A DNA stretch of 64,000 nt from Pedobacter steynii. Lineage in GTDB: Bacteria; Bacteroidota; Bacteroidia; Sphingobacteriales; Sphingobacteriaceae. The notes below the pieces were generated by a model. The model was given only the letters and a program-made list of their open reading frames with translations, had not been told where the DNA came from and made no database searches. Within the stretch, counting starts at the first letter, position 1, and each line of letters opens with the position of its first letter. Positions 26,618-35,568 of the stretch are shown here, piece after piece. The stretch covers positions 1-64,000 of the forward strand of contig NZ_FNGY01000012.1 of the NCBI RefSeq assembly GCF_900103665.1, read 5' to 3'. Position numbers and translations under genes: made by a program.

Positions 26618-27727
26618 TTATTTTACCGGAGCAAATACCAGACATACCGGAGCACCCACTTCAATCCTTTTGCCGGTATCTTTTAATGCGCCTGTTTCCA
26701 GGTTACGTTCAAAAATAACCACGTCATTGGTGTATTGGTGTCCTACAAGGAGATATTTTCCACTTGGATCAATGACGAAATTTCTTGGTCCTTTACCCAG
26801 TGTACTTGCATATCCTCTAATGCTCAACAAGCCTCCTTTTTCAATCGCGAAAATGGTGATCTTATTTTCTGATCCCCTATTGCTGGCATATAAAAACTTG
26901 CCATCAGGTGAAAGGTGGATATCTGCTGCCCCATTTTGTCCGTTAAATCCTTCTTCAGTGAGTTTCGTTTGTTGAATTTCATTTAAACTCCCGTCGCTAT
27001 AACTGAATACCGTGATCCCTGCGTTGATTTCTCCAACGAGGTAGGCATATTTACCATCTTTGCTAAATACGAGGTGTCTGGGGCCAGTTCCCGGCGTTAC
27101 CTCGATGCTATATTGTGTTTGCAATACCTTTTCATTCAGGTTTGGATTGTATTTGTATAAAAAGATCTTGTCTGTACCCAGATCGTTCACCACAATATAT
27201 TTACCGTCTGGTGTAAACTGTGCCATGTGAACGTGTGGCTGGTCCTGTTGAGGCTTAACAATGCTTTTTCCTGTATGTTGTGCGAGTAGTTTTAACGCAG
27301 ATAAAGAGCCGTCCTTTTTAATACCGAACACGGAAATGCTTCCTCCGGAATAATTGGCCGTCATGACGTTCTTCTGATCGGCAATTACATAACATGGATC
27401 GGCACCGGTTGCCTGTTTGTTTAAGAAAGTCAGCTTGCCGGATGCCGCATCGAAACGAAAAGCACTGACTGCGCTGCTTGCTCCGGTTTCATTAACGGCA
27501 TAAATTGTTTTATTTCCTGCTCCTAAAGCCAGATAGCTTGGGTTTTCTACATTTTTAGTGATGCTTTTTGCTTTGAAATCAGCAGTATTTGTATTGAAGT
27601 TATACACATAAATTCCTTCACTTTTTCCTGTGTTGGTATAGGTTCCAATGATTAGGTTATAATCTGTTTGTTGTGCATAGCTTTGCATGGCTAGAAGTAT
27701 TACTGGAAAAAATAAAAGTGCTCTCAT
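26618..27727 (-). CDS. Lactonase family beta-propeller, exported (6-phosphogluconolactonase-like)
   Basis: 369 residues with signal peptide MRALLFFPVILLAMQSYAQ. Repeated blades of a seven-bladed propeller are seen: YNLIIGTYTNTGKSEGIYVY, PSYLALGAGNKTIYAVNE, HVHMAQFTPDGKYIVVNDLG, GTGPRHLVFSKDGKYAYLVGEI, AADIHLSPDGKFLYASNRG, GPRNFVIDPSGKYLLVGHQ. This is the Pgl/YbhE family. Export makes a pentose-phosphate role doubtful; hydrolysis of some other sugar lactone in the periplasm is possible. Confidence 0.88.
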   Translation of the reverse strand: MRALLFFPVILLAMQSYAQQTDYNLIIGTYTNTGKSEGIYVYNFNTNTADFKAKSITKNVENPSYLALGAGNKTIYAVNETGASSAVSAFRFDAASGKLTFLNKQATGADPCYVIADQKNVMTANYSGGSISVFGIKKDGSLSALKLLAQHTGKSIVKPQQDQPHVHMAQFTPDGKYIVVNDLGTDKIFLYKYNPNLNEKVLQTQYSIEVTPGTGPRHLVFSKDGKYAYLVGEINAGITVFSYSDGSLNEIQQTKLTEEGFNGQNGAADIHLSPDGKFLYASNRGSENKITIFAIEKGGLLSIRGYASTLGKGPRNFVIDPSGKYLLVGHQYTNDVVIFERNLETGALKDTGKRIEVGAPVCLVFAPVK

Positions 27728-27880
27728 TTGAATGTTTATTATTTAGCAATAATATCATATTAAACTTGAAATTATAGGAAATATGTTCAGATTGTTGAGA
27801 GATCTGATCTGTTTTCCGGAAAAGAAGGGTGGTAAAGAAGATCGGCCAGGCGGCGATGTCCTATTCGGAAAGGGGTATAA

Positions 27881-27917
27881 ATAAAAGAACCGGTTACATC
27901 AAACGTAACCGGTTCTT
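27881..27917 (-). terminator. Terminator of rluB
   Basis: Reading leftwards, AAGAACCGGTTAC pairs with GTAACCGGTTCTT and is followed by TTTATTT. It is 11 nt after the rluB stop. Confidence 0.88.
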
Positions 27918-27927
27918 CAGGTATTTT

Positions 27928-29484
27928 TTATTTGATCAGATGTTTAATCTGGATCAATTCATGTTCTTCTAAATAACGCCATCTTCCACGTGGAAGATCT
28001 TTTTTAGTCAGGTTACCATAAACAACGCGGTCAAGTTTTACCACGTCATAACCTAAGTGTTCAAATATCCTTCTTACGATTCTATTTTTACCACTATGGA
28101 TCTGGATACCAACCTCACGTTTACTACCTCCGGTTACATACGATACGTTATCTGGTTTGATGATTCCATCTTCCAGTTCAATACCGAACTGAATTTTGTT
28201 CAAATCTCCCTGGCTCAAGCTTCTGCTCAATTCCACATGATAGATCTTAGTGATGCCGTTTTTAGGATGCGATAGTTTGTCCGCAAGGTCACCATCATTG
28301 GTCATCAATAAAAGACCTGTCGTGTTGCGGTCTAATCTTCCTACCGGATAAATGCGTTCTCTGCTTGCTTTATCTACCAGTTGCATCACGGTACGACGTT
28401 CCTGAGGATCGTCAGTAGTGGTGATGTAATCTTTTGGTTTGTTCAATAAAACGTAAACTTTCTTTTCGCGTTTCAACAATTCTCCGTTGTAACGGATTTC
28501 GTCTTTCGCAGGGTCAATTTTATGTCCCAGTTCCGAAACTGCTTCTCCGTTTACAGATACAACACCTGCTGCGATCAGCTCATCCGCTTTACGGCGGGAG
28601 CAAATGCCTGAATTGGCAATGTAACGGTTCAAACGGATCAGTCCGTCATCTTTAGGAATCGGCGCTTTTCTGCCACGCATAACAGTGTTGCTGTCGTCGC
28701 GTTCAGAACGTTCTCCACGTGCCTTGAATCCTGGTTTGGTATTGTCGTCTTCTCTTTTTCTGAATGGTCTGCTGTCCGTACTTCTGGAAGCTGATCCTTT
28801 TTTATCGTCGAATTTTCTGAAAGGTTGATCACCACTTCCGAAATTGTCTTTCTTTATATAACTACGGGTTTTATCTGTAGGAGGAACATCTCTTGAGCTT
28901 CCTGCACTGTGTGGCCTAGGTTTGTAATCCCTTGACTCATTATCACCCCTTGGTTTGAAATCTCTCGATCCACCCTCTCTAGGCTTGTAATCTCTTGAAC
29001 CGCCTTCTCTTGGTTTGAAATCTCTCGAACCACCTTCTCTCGGTTTGTAATCTCTTGAACCACCTTCTCTGGGTTTGAAGTCTCTCGACTCATTCTCTCC
29101 CCTTGGTTTGAAGCTTCTTGAATCTCCTTCTCTTGGTTTGAAATCTCTCGAACCACCTTCTCTCGGTTTGAAGTCTCTTGAGCCACCTTCTCTTGGCTTG
29201 TAATCCCTTGATCCACCTTCTCTAGGTTTGTAATCTCTTGAACCGCCTTCTCTTGGCTTAAAGTCTTTTCTGTCTCCCTCTCTTGGTTTGAAGTCTTTTC
29301 TATCGCCTTCTCTTGGTTTAAAATCTCTCGGGCCACCAAACTTATTATCCTTCCCCTCTTTGTCGTCAAACTTGCCTTTGCCTTTGTAAGAACTGTCTGT
29401 TCCACTACGACTTTTGCCTGTTGTACTTCTGTTTCCCGGTTTGGACTTGTCATCCCGACTGTTCCTGTTGTTGTCTTTGATCAT
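27928..29484 (-). CDS. rluB: Ribosomal large-subunit pseudouridine synthase (RluB-type) with long basic repeat N terminus
   Basis: 518 residues, about twice the size of the usual enzyme. The catalytic part starts near 280 with an S4 RNA-binding domain (IRLNRYIANSGICSRRKADELI). The RsuA/RluB domain follows, with catalytic Asp in VGRLDRNTTGLLL and KIYHVELSR, SGKNRIVRRIFEHLGY further on. The first 280 residues are very polar and include 14 copies of an RD[FY]KPREGGS-like decapeptide (51-190). The extension may bind RNA or assist cold growth, which is inference. Gene symbol is by family, as RluB and RsuA are hard to tell apart. Confidence 0.9.
   Translation of the reverse strand: MIKDNNRNSRDDKSKPGNRSTTGKSRSGTDSSYKGKGKFDDKEGKDNKFGGPRDFKPREGDRKDFKPREGDRKDFKPREGGSRDYKPREGGSRDYKPREGGSRDFKPREGGSRDFKPREGDSRSFKPRGENESRDFKPREGGSRDYKPREGGSRDFKPREGGSRDYKPREGGSRDFKPRGDNESRDYKPRPHSAGSSRDVPPTDKTRSYIKKDNFGSGDQPFRKFDDKKGSASRSTDSRPFRKREDDNTKPGFKARGERSERDDSNTVMRGRKAPIPKDDGLIRLNRYIANSGICSRRKADELIAAGVVSVNGEAVSELGHKIDPAKDEIRYNGELLKREKKVYVLLNKPKDYITTTDDPQERRTVMQLVDKASRERIYPVGRLDRNTTGLLLMTNDGDLADKLSHPKNGITKIYHVELSRSLSQGDLNKIQFGIELEDGIIKPDNVSYVTGGSKREVGIQIHSGKNRIVRRIFEHLGYDVVKLDRVVYGNLTKKDLPRGRWRYLEEHELIQIKHLIK
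28915..29334 (-). repeat. In-frame 30-nt tandem repeat within rluB (14 units)
   Basis: It encodes residues 51-190 as consecutive RDFKPREGGS or RDYKPREGGS units. Twelve steps are of 10 residues, and a few units carry an extra residue (GENES, GDNES). Because the unit is a multiple of three, a long open frame also appears in another register (28854-29453); that frame is an artefact. Confidence 0.95.
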
Positions 29485-29498
29485 GATACGCTATATAA

Positions 29499-29515
29499 CC
29501 GCATAATTTATGCGG
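29499..29515. promoter_or_regulatory. Perfect hairpin at the predicted 5' end of the rluB mRNA
   Basis: CCGCATAA-T-TTATGCGG, an 8-1-8 palindrome. It begins 3 nt after the promoter box at 29519-29526 and ends 14 nt before the ATG. It could be an operator, or a stem-loop at the mRNA 5' terminus. Confidence 0.6.
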
Positions 29516-29518
29516 CTG

Positions 29519-29526
29519 CAAATTTA
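29519..29526 (-). promoter_or_regulatory. TAnnTTTG promoter box of rluB
   Basis: TAAATTTG on the minus strand, 34 nt before the ATG at 29484. It places the transcription start at the edge of the 17-bp palindrome. Confidence 0.55.
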
Positions 29527-29658
29527 GTAAAAATCGGCCAATTTACAGCTAAATTTTTAGGATTTGTACAAGATGTAAAAAATCATAGCCTATGGGTGTT
29601 TAAACGTTGATTTTGAGTACAGTTTTTGTAAAAGGTTGATAATTAACATAATATACCG

Positions 29659-29666
29659 TATGTTTG
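29659..29666 (+). promoter_or_regulatory. TAnnTTTG promoter box of the lytic transglycosylase gene
   Basis: TATGTTTG, preceded by TTG with a 20-nt spacer, a good Bacteroidota promoter. The leader carries AAGGAGG about 3 nt before the ATG at 29705, an unusually strong Shine-Dalgarno for this phylum. Confidence 0.65.
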
Positions 29667-29704
29667 CAAACGTTTTAAAATTGTTAACCAAAAAAAGGAG
29701 GAAA

Positions 29705-30514
29705 ATGATAAAGAAACACATAATAACATGTACGGTAATAATTGCATTACTGGTTATGGCAAAAGTGTTTGCTTACAACATGCCCCAAGCAGCAAAAAGT
29801 CTTTTAAAAGAAGAAACAACAACAAAGAATACAGATACATTAACACCAAAAATCGAAGGACCGGTCGCAGTAATTGCCCGGTTAAATTTTGCAGAAGAGA
29901 CACTTCCACTGGGCGATGCCAGGGTGGAACGTAAAATGAAAAAAGTTCTTGCTGCATTCAGTCACAGTAAATTACAGACCAATCGTTTGCACAATAAGGC
30001 GGCAGAATGGTTTCCTGTAATAGAACCAATCCTCGCCGCTTATGGCATTCCAGAGGATTTTAAATACATCCCTTTAGTTGAATCAGGATTAAAGGCAGGC
30101 GTATCACCTAAAGGTGCTGCAGGCTTTTGGCAATTTATGCCAGGGACAGCCCGTAGTTTTGGTTTGAAAGTCAACTCAAATGTCGACGAGCGTAACAACT
30201 TACGTAAGTCAACAATTGCAGCGGCAAAGTATATCAAAGAGCTTTACGGCATTTTTGATAGCTGGACATTGGTTGCAGCTGCATATAATGTAGGTGATGG
30301 CCATATGCAAAGGCAGATCAACAGGCAAAAACAGGACAATTATTTCAAGATGAAGCTAAACCGTGAAACGGCGGGTTATGTGTACAAATTGATTTCCATG
30401 AAGCAGATTCTGGAATTTCCTGGCAGGTATGGCTATAAAGCGCCAAGAGCCTTGTTGGCATACAATGCTGAAAAAGCTGCAAATAATGCAGAAAAGACCA
30501 CAAACGCGGAATAA
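29705..30514 (+). CDS. Lytic transglycosylase (SLT/MltD-like)
   Basis: 269 residues from the ATG at 29705. An earlier start at 29636 would precede the promoter box and is rejected. A membrane anchor or signal (ITCTVIIALLVMAKVFA) is followed by an SLT domain (about 95-230) with catalytic Glu in IPLVESGLKAG, then GAAGFWQFMPGTARSFGL, DERNNLRKSTIAAAKYI and AAYNVGDG. It cleaves peptidoglycan glycan strands in the periplasm. LysM repeats, often present in MltD, are absent. The ending is rich in Ala/Asn/Glu. Confidence 0.9.
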   Translation: MIKKHIITCTVIIALLVMAKVFAYNMPQAAKSLLKEETTTKNTDTLTPKIEGPVAVIARLNFAEETLPLGDARVERKMKKVLAAFSHSKLQTNRLHNKAAEWFPVIEPILAAYGIPEDFKYIPLVESGLKAGVSPKGAAGFWQFMPGTARSFGLKVNSNVDERNNLRKSTIAAAKYIKELYGIFDSWTLVAAAYNVGDGHMQRQINRQKQDNYFKMKLNRETAGYVYKLISMKQILEFPGRYGYKAPRALLAYNAEKAANNAEKTTNAE

Positions 30515-30542
30515 TAAAAGATAAAAGACACACAAATGGGGG

Positions 30543-30574
30543 AAGCCGGAATTTATTCCGGCTTTTTGTTTTTC
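30543..30574 (+). terminator. Terminator of the lytic transglycosylase gene
   Basis: AAGCCGGAAT pairs with ATTCCGGCTT and is followed by TTTGTTTTT. Confidence 0.9.
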
Positions 30575-30599
30575 TTGGAATTTTACTATTTTACCCGAT

Positions 30600-31652
30600 A
30601 TGGGATTGTTAAAACTGCGTATTACCACGATGACCTATTGTCCGGGGGAGACATTAATCATCAGCTTTGAACCCCTGGAAGGACCCAAGCCGGATTATCT
30701 TGCCGGTCAGTTCCTGACCCTGGTTTTTGAAGAAAAAGGGAAAGAACTGAGGCGGTCTTATTCTTTATGTAGCTCTCCGGATGTGGACGAACCTTTGTCT
30801 ATTGCCATTAAAAGAGTTGAAAATGGAGCGATTTCGAGATTATTACACCATAAAACTGCGGTAGGAGATGTTTTAACTGCATTGGATCCCAACGGGCAAT
30901 TCAGTTATCTTCCCGAGCAGGAAATCAGAAGGACCGTTTTCCTTTTTGCTGCAGGCGTGGGAATCACCCCTTTATTTTCGATTTTGAAGACGGCACTCAT
31001 CAGGGAGGAACACAGTAAAGTCATATTAATCTATAGCAACAGGTCTGCAGAAGGAACATTATTTTACGCAGAACTCAATGCTTTACAAGCGCAGTATCCG
31101 GATCGTTTTAAACTGATTTATCTGTTCAGTCAGTCGAAGAACTTATTGATGGCGCGCTTAAACGGACAGTTGATCGAACGGATTGTGGCGGAGCAGCTGG
31201 AATTTGAAAAAGAAGACGCCTTGCTTTATACTTGTGGACCAGTGGATTACATGGACGTATGCCGGATCACTTTACTGAATCTGGGTTTCGACAGAACGCA
31301 GATAAAAAGAGAAACTTTTGTGCTTCCGGAAGATGAAGCAGACGAAGATGACATGACAGAAAAGAAAGTCCGGGATACCAACACTTATGCTGTGATTCTG
31401 AACTACCGTGGGAAAGTACATGAAATCGAGGTGCCTTACTACCAGAGTATTCTTGATGCGGCACTGGAACAGAAAATAGACCTGCCATATAGCTGTCATG
31501 CTGGCATCTGCAGCACCTGTACTGCCAATTGTATCAAGGGGCATGTGGAAATGGATTATAATGAAGTTTTAATGGATGATGAAATTGCAGCAGGAAGAGT
31601 GCTGGTTTGTACCGGTCACCCTACTGAAAATGGCACCACACTGGTTTGGTAA
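30600..31652 (+). CDS. Flavin/2Fe-2S oxidoreductase (PaaE-like ferredoxin reductase)
   Basis: 350 residues. The FAD-binding barrel (1-100) has RRSYSLCSSP. The NAD(P)-binding domain (about 105-235) has FLFAAGVGITPLFSILK and LLYTCGPVDYMD. The C-terminal plant-type ferredoxin domain (about 260-350) has CHAGICSTC...C ligands in the spacing C-x4-C-x2-C, then VLVCTG. It would pass electrons from NAD(P)H to a partner oxygenase or desaturase. No phenylacetate genes are nearby, so PaaE itself is unlikely. The start is close after the terminator. Confidence 0.87.
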   Translation: MGLLKLRITTMTYCPGETLIISFEPLEGPKPDYLAGQFLTLVFEEKGKELRRSYSLCSSPDVDEPLSIAIKRVENGAISRLLHHKTAVGDVLTALDPNGQFSYLPEQEIRRTVFLFAAGVGITPLFSILKTALIREEHSKVILIYSNRSAEGTLFYAELNALQAQYPDRFKLIYLFSQSKNLLMARLNGQLIERIVAEQLEFEKEDALLYTCGPVDYMDVCRITLLNLGFDRTQIKRETFVLPEDEADEDDMTEKKVRDTNTYAVILNYRGKVHEIEVPYYQSILDAALEQKIDLPYSCHAGICSTCTANCIKGHVEMDYNEVLMDDEIAAGRVLVCTGHPTENGTTLVW

Positions 31653-31766
31653 ACAATCTCGGGTCTGCCTTGCGTAAACTTTTCTTTTGATAAAATTTTT
31701 AGCATTTTTGTGGCTGAAAATTTGTTATCCTAAATATATAGATATCAGTACAGTTTTAATAAAAAT

Positions 31767-34610
31767 ATGAGCAAAAATACCGTTGACCTGGGCGAGCAAA
31801 AGGATGTAGAAGTATATGGAGCCAGGGTACATAACCTTAAAAATATAGACATTTCCTTTCCACGGAATAAACTGGTAGTCATTACCGGTCTCAGTGGCAG
31901 TGGAAAGTCCTCACTGGCTTTTGATACCATTTATGCAGAAGGGCAGCGGAGGTATATGGAAACCTTTAGTGCGTATTCCCGTCAGTTTATGGGGGGAATG
32001 GAGCGTCCGGATGTGGATAAAGTATCCGGTTTAAGCCCGGTGATTGCCATTGAGCAAAAAACTACCAGTAAAAACCCAAGGTCTACTGTGGGAACGATCA
32101 CAGAAATCTACGATTTCATGCGTTTGTTATATGCCCGTGCAGCGGATGCTTTCTCCTACAATACAGGGGAGAAGATGGAGCGTATGAGCGAAGATCAGAT
32201 CCTCGGTAATATTTACAATAAATTTGAAGACATGCCGGTTAATATCCTTGCGCCGGTGGTAAAAGGGCGTAAAGGACATTACAGGGAATTGTTTGAGCAG
32301 ATCCGGAAACAAGGCTATGTAAAAGTGCGAGTGGATGGGGATATTCAGGACATTAGCCCGAAGATGCAGGTAGACCGTTATAAGATCCACGACATTGAAA
32401 TTGTAGTCGACAGGCTCATTATTGATAGAAAAGACCAGAAACGATTACAGGATTCCCTGCAAACGGCAATGCGTCTGGGAAAAGGAATCATTAAAATCAG
32501 CGATAAGGACAATAATGTTTCCCATTTCAGCCGTTTTCTGATGTGTCCTACAACGGGAATCTCTTACGATGAACCACAACCTAACAGTTTCTCTTTTAAC
32601 TCTCCTTATGGGGCCTGTGAGAACTGCGACGGACTGGGGTATATCTTCGTTATTGATAAGGAATCGGTGATGCCGAATCCAAAGTTGAGCATTATGAACG
32701 GGGGATTGGCCCCACTGGGGGAATACCGCGACATCTGGGTGTTCCAGGTATTAAAGGCGGTGGCAAAAAAATATAATTTTTCTTTGTCTACCCCGTTGGA
32801 AAAACTAAGCGAAGAACACATCAGTATCATCCTTAATGGATCACACGAGTTGGTAAGTGTGGCGGTGGAATATAATAAGTGGAATGTTCAGAACTATCAG
32901 ATTACCTTCGATGGCATCATCAAATTGCTGGAAGAGCAGCAGGAGAAGAAAGGGGAAGGGGCAATAGATGATATGGAGACTTTCCGCAAACTGAAAACCT
33001 GTCCGGTTTGTAATGGAGCAAGGTTAAAGAAAGAAAGCCTGCATTTTAAGATTGACGGAAAAAACATCTTTGAACTGGCAGAAATGGACATCAATAGCCT
33101 TAAAAACTGGTATGTTGACGTGGAAAACCGTTTAAATGAACGACAAAATACAATTGCCAAGGAGATTCTTAAAGAAATCAGGGCGAGATTAGGCTTCCTG
33201 ACGGATGTAGGATTGAACTACCTGTCTCTTGACCGTACTGCGCGTACGTTATCAGGAGGAGAGGCGCAACGGATTCGTCTGGCTACACAAATCGGCTCGC
33301 AACTGATGAATGTCATGTACATTCTGGATGAGCCAAGTATTGGCCTTCACCAGCGCGACAATGAGCGTCTGATCGGGGCACTTAAAAATCTGCGTGACCT
33401 TGGAAATACGGTATTGGTGGTAGAGCACGATAAAGACATGATTCTGGAAGCAGATCACGTGATTGATGTGGGGCCGGCAGCAGGCGTTCGCGGTGGTCAG
33501 ATTGTTGCACAGGGGACACCTGCGGAGATCTTAAAATCTGATACATTGACCGCGGCTTACCTGAATGGTAAAAAAGGGATTGAAGTACCTAAAAAGCGCA
33601 GAAAAGGAACGGGACATAAGCTATCCATCATAAAAGCGAGCGGACATAACCTGAAAGAGGTGTCTGTAGATTTCCCTCTTGGAAAATTCATCGCAGTAAC
33701 CGGTGTCTCCGGAAGCGGAAAATCAAGTCTGATTACGGAAACTTTATACCCGATATTAAACCACCATTTTTTCAGGGCGAAGAAACATCCTTTGCCTTAT
33801 GAGAAGATCAATGGGATCAAAGAAATAGACAAAGTGATTGAGATCGATCAGGCACCCATCGGGCGTACGCCAAGATCGAATCCTTCTACTTATACCGGAG
33901 TATTCTCCGACATCAGAAACCTATTTGTACAATTGCCGGAAGCAAAAATCAGAGGTTATAAACCCGGTCGTTTTTCCTTCAATGTAAAAGGTGGGAGGTG
34001 TGAAACCTGTCAGGGGGGCGGAATGAAAGTTATAGAAATGAACTTTCTTCCCGATGTTCAGGTGCCATGTGAAGAATGTGGTGGAAAGAGATATAACAGG
34101 GAAACGCTGGAGGTTCGTTACCGGAGTAAATCCATTAGTGATGTACTCGATATGAGTATTGAAGATGCATGTGATTTCTTTGAAAACATGCCGGTAATTT
34201 ACCGGAAGATCAAAACGCTGAAGGACGTAGGTTTAGGCTATATTACTTTAGGTCAGTCGTCTACAACGCTTTCAGGTGGTGAGGCTCAGCGCGTTAAACT
34301 GGCTACAGAATTGTCTAAGAAAGATACTGGCAGAACATTTTATATTTTGGATGAACCCACAACTGGCCTGCATTTTGAGGATATAAATGTTTTGTTAGGT
34401 GTGCTGAACGAGTTAGTAGAGAAAGGGAACACCGTATTGGTGATTGAGCACAACCTTGACGTCGTAAAAGTAGCAGATTGGGTAATTGATTTAGGAGAAG
34501 AAGGTGGCGCAGGTGGCGGTAGAATCATATTTGAAGGAACTCCTGAAGGATTGGTACAAAACCCGATAAGTTTAACCGGTAAATTTTTGAAGAAAGAAAT
34601 GGGCTTATAA
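31767..34610 (+). CDS. uvrA: Excinuclease ABC subunit A
   Basis: 947 residues, full length. It is the damage-sensing ATPase of nucleotide excision repair. Walker A motifs are GLSGSGKS (about 45) and GVSGSGKS (about 645). The signatures LSGGEAQRIRLATQ and LSGGEAQRVKLATEL and Walker B regions YILDEPSIGLHQRD and YILDEPTTGLHFED are intact. Zinc modules include CENCDGLG, CPVCNGARL and CETCQGGG...CEECGGKRY. nnrD starts 10 nt after the stop, so the two are probably co-transcribed. Confidence 0.98.
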   Translation: MSKNTVDLGEQKDVEVYGARVHNLKNIDISFPRNKLVVITGLSGSGKSSLAFDTIYAEGQRRYMETFSAYSRQFMGGMERPDVDKVSGLSPVIAIEQKTTSKNPRSTVGTITEIYDFMRLLYARAADAFSYNTGEKMERMSEDQILGNIYNKFEDMPVNILAPVVKGRKGHYRELFEQIRKQGYVKVRVDGDIQDISPKMQVDRYKIHDIEIVVDRLIIDRKDQKRLQDSLQTAMRLGKGIIKISDKDNNVSHFSRFLMCPTTGISYDEPQPNSFSFNSPYGACENCDGLGYIFVIDKESVMPNPKLSIMNGGLAPLGEYRDIWVFQVLKAVAKKYNFSLSTPLEKLSEEHISIILNGSHELVSVAVEYNKWNVQNYQITFDGIIKLLEEQQEKKGEGAIDDMETFRKLKTCPVCNGARLKKESLHFKIDGKNIFELAEMDINSLKNWYVDVENRLNERQNTIAKEILKEIRARLGFLTDVGLNYLSLDRTARTLSGGEAQRIRLATQIGSQLMNVMYILDEPSIGLHQRDNERLIGALKNLRDLGNTVLVVEHDKDMILEADHVIDVGPAAGVRGGQIVAQGTPAEILKSDTLTAAYLNGKKGIEVPKKRRKGTGHKLSIIKASGHNLKEVSVDFPLGKFIAVTGVSGSGKSSLITETLYPILNHHFFRAKKHPLPYEKINGIKEIDKVIEIDQAPIGRTPRSNPSTYTGVFSDIRNLFVQLPEAKIRGYKPGRFSFNVKGGRCETCQGGGMKVIEMNFLPDVQVPCEECGGKRYNRETLEVRYRSKSISDVLDMSIEDACDFFENMPVIYRKIKTLKDVGLGYITLGQSSTTLSGGEAQRVKLATELSKKDTGRTFYILDEPTTGLHFEDINVLLGVLNELVEKGNTVLVIEHNLDVVKVADWVIDLGEEGGAGGGRIIFEGTPEGLVQNPISLTGKFLKKEMGL

Positions 34611-34620
34611 AATTAAAGTT

Positions 34621-35568
34621 ATGTCAGTCTTCCTGAATACTTTTCTGCCCGATACAGATCCATTGAGTAAATTGCAGGTCGTTGATCGGGGATTAAATAA
34701 ACAAAGTACAGAAGCATCCGCTTCTCCTTATAAATTAATAGAAGAAGAAGATATCAGGGGCCTGGTCAAGCGTAGACTGCCCTTTTCCCATAAAGGTACG
34801 TATGGCCATGCGCTGATCATTGCCGGAGAAATCCGGACAATGGGAGCGGCCATGTTGTCTGCAAAAGGCTGCCTTTATGGCGGCGCAGGTTTAACGACAC
34901 TTTCCATTCCGGAGAGTGGGTTGACTGCATTAAATTCCACTTTACCAGAGGTGATGTTTCTGGAAAGAAAGCAGCTCATTAAAATGAAATCTTTGAAGAA
35001 GTATAATGCTGTTGCCATAGGTCCGGGAATTGGAAAGCTATTGGACGGTATGGCGGTGCTGGAGGGCTTGTTTGCATTGAAACGGCCAATCATTGCCGAC
35101 GCTGATGCGTTGGGCCTTCTTGCTGAACATCAGGACCTATTGTATCATTTACCGAAGGATTCGATTCTCACTCCTCATGTAAAAGAATTTGACGGCCTGT
35201 TTGGCAAGCATAAAAACTGGTGGGAACGACTACAGACTGCCCGTACAGAAGCTAAGAAATTAGGTGCAGTGATTGTCCTGAAAAATCAATTTACTTTCAT
35301 TATAGACCAGCAGGGAGATGTAATGATTAATCAGACCGGTAACCCCGCTATGGCACAGGGTGGGATGGGAGATGTTCTGACCGGCTTAACTGCCGCTTAT
35401 GTGGCACAAGGATATAGTGCTAAAGCTGCTGCAATTCTGGCTTGTTTCTTTCATGGAAAAGCAGGAGATGAACTGGCTGCACATCACATTAACGTTACCG
35501 CATCAGAAGTGGCCCGGGAAATTCCAAAAGCAGTAAAAAGGTTTATAGATTTTAAACCGGAAGATTAG
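34621..35568 (+). CDS. nnrD: NAD(P)H-hydrate dehydratase domain protein lacking the epimerase half
   Basis: 315 residues. It repairs hydrated NAD(P)H (ADP/ATP-dependent). The dehydratase domain begins about residue 45: PFSHKGTYGHALIIAG, GGAGLTTLSIPES, PEVMF, AIGPGIGK, ADADAL, LTPHVKEFDGLFG and GNPAMAQGGMGDVLTGLTAA. In Bacteroidota this is normally the C-terminal half of a protein of about 500 residues with an N-terminal NnrE epimerase. Here only about 40 residues resembling the linker precede it. The epimerase must be elsewhere or absent. The last 4 bp overlap the convergent anti-sigma gene. Confidence 0.88.
   Translation: MSVFLNTFLPDTDPLSKLQVVDRGLNKQSTEASASPYKLIEEEDIRGLVKRRLPFSHKGTYGHALIIAGEIRTMGAAMLSAKGCLYGGAGLTTLSIPESGLTALNSTLPEVMFLERKQLIKMKSLKKYNAVAIGPGIGKLLDGMAVLEGLFALKRPIIADADALGLLAEHQDLLYHLPKDSILTPHVKEFDGLFGKHKNWWERLQTARTEAKKLGAVIVLKNQFTFIIDQQGDVMINQTGNPAMAQGGMGDVLTGLTAAYVAQGYSAKAAAILACFFHGKAGDELAAHHINVTASEVAREIPKAVKRFIDFKPED

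Noticed and set aside
28915..29334. Regular 30-nt repeats, considered as a CRISPR array
   Set aside because: Units are directly adjacent without unique spacers and encode a protein repeat in frame.
28854..29453. 199-residue open frame on the minus strand overlapping rluB (rich in QEISNQEK-like units)
   Set aside because: It is the shifted reading of the 30-nt tandem repeat. The repeat length is a multiple of three, so every register stays open. rluB in the main frame has the S4 and catalytic domains.
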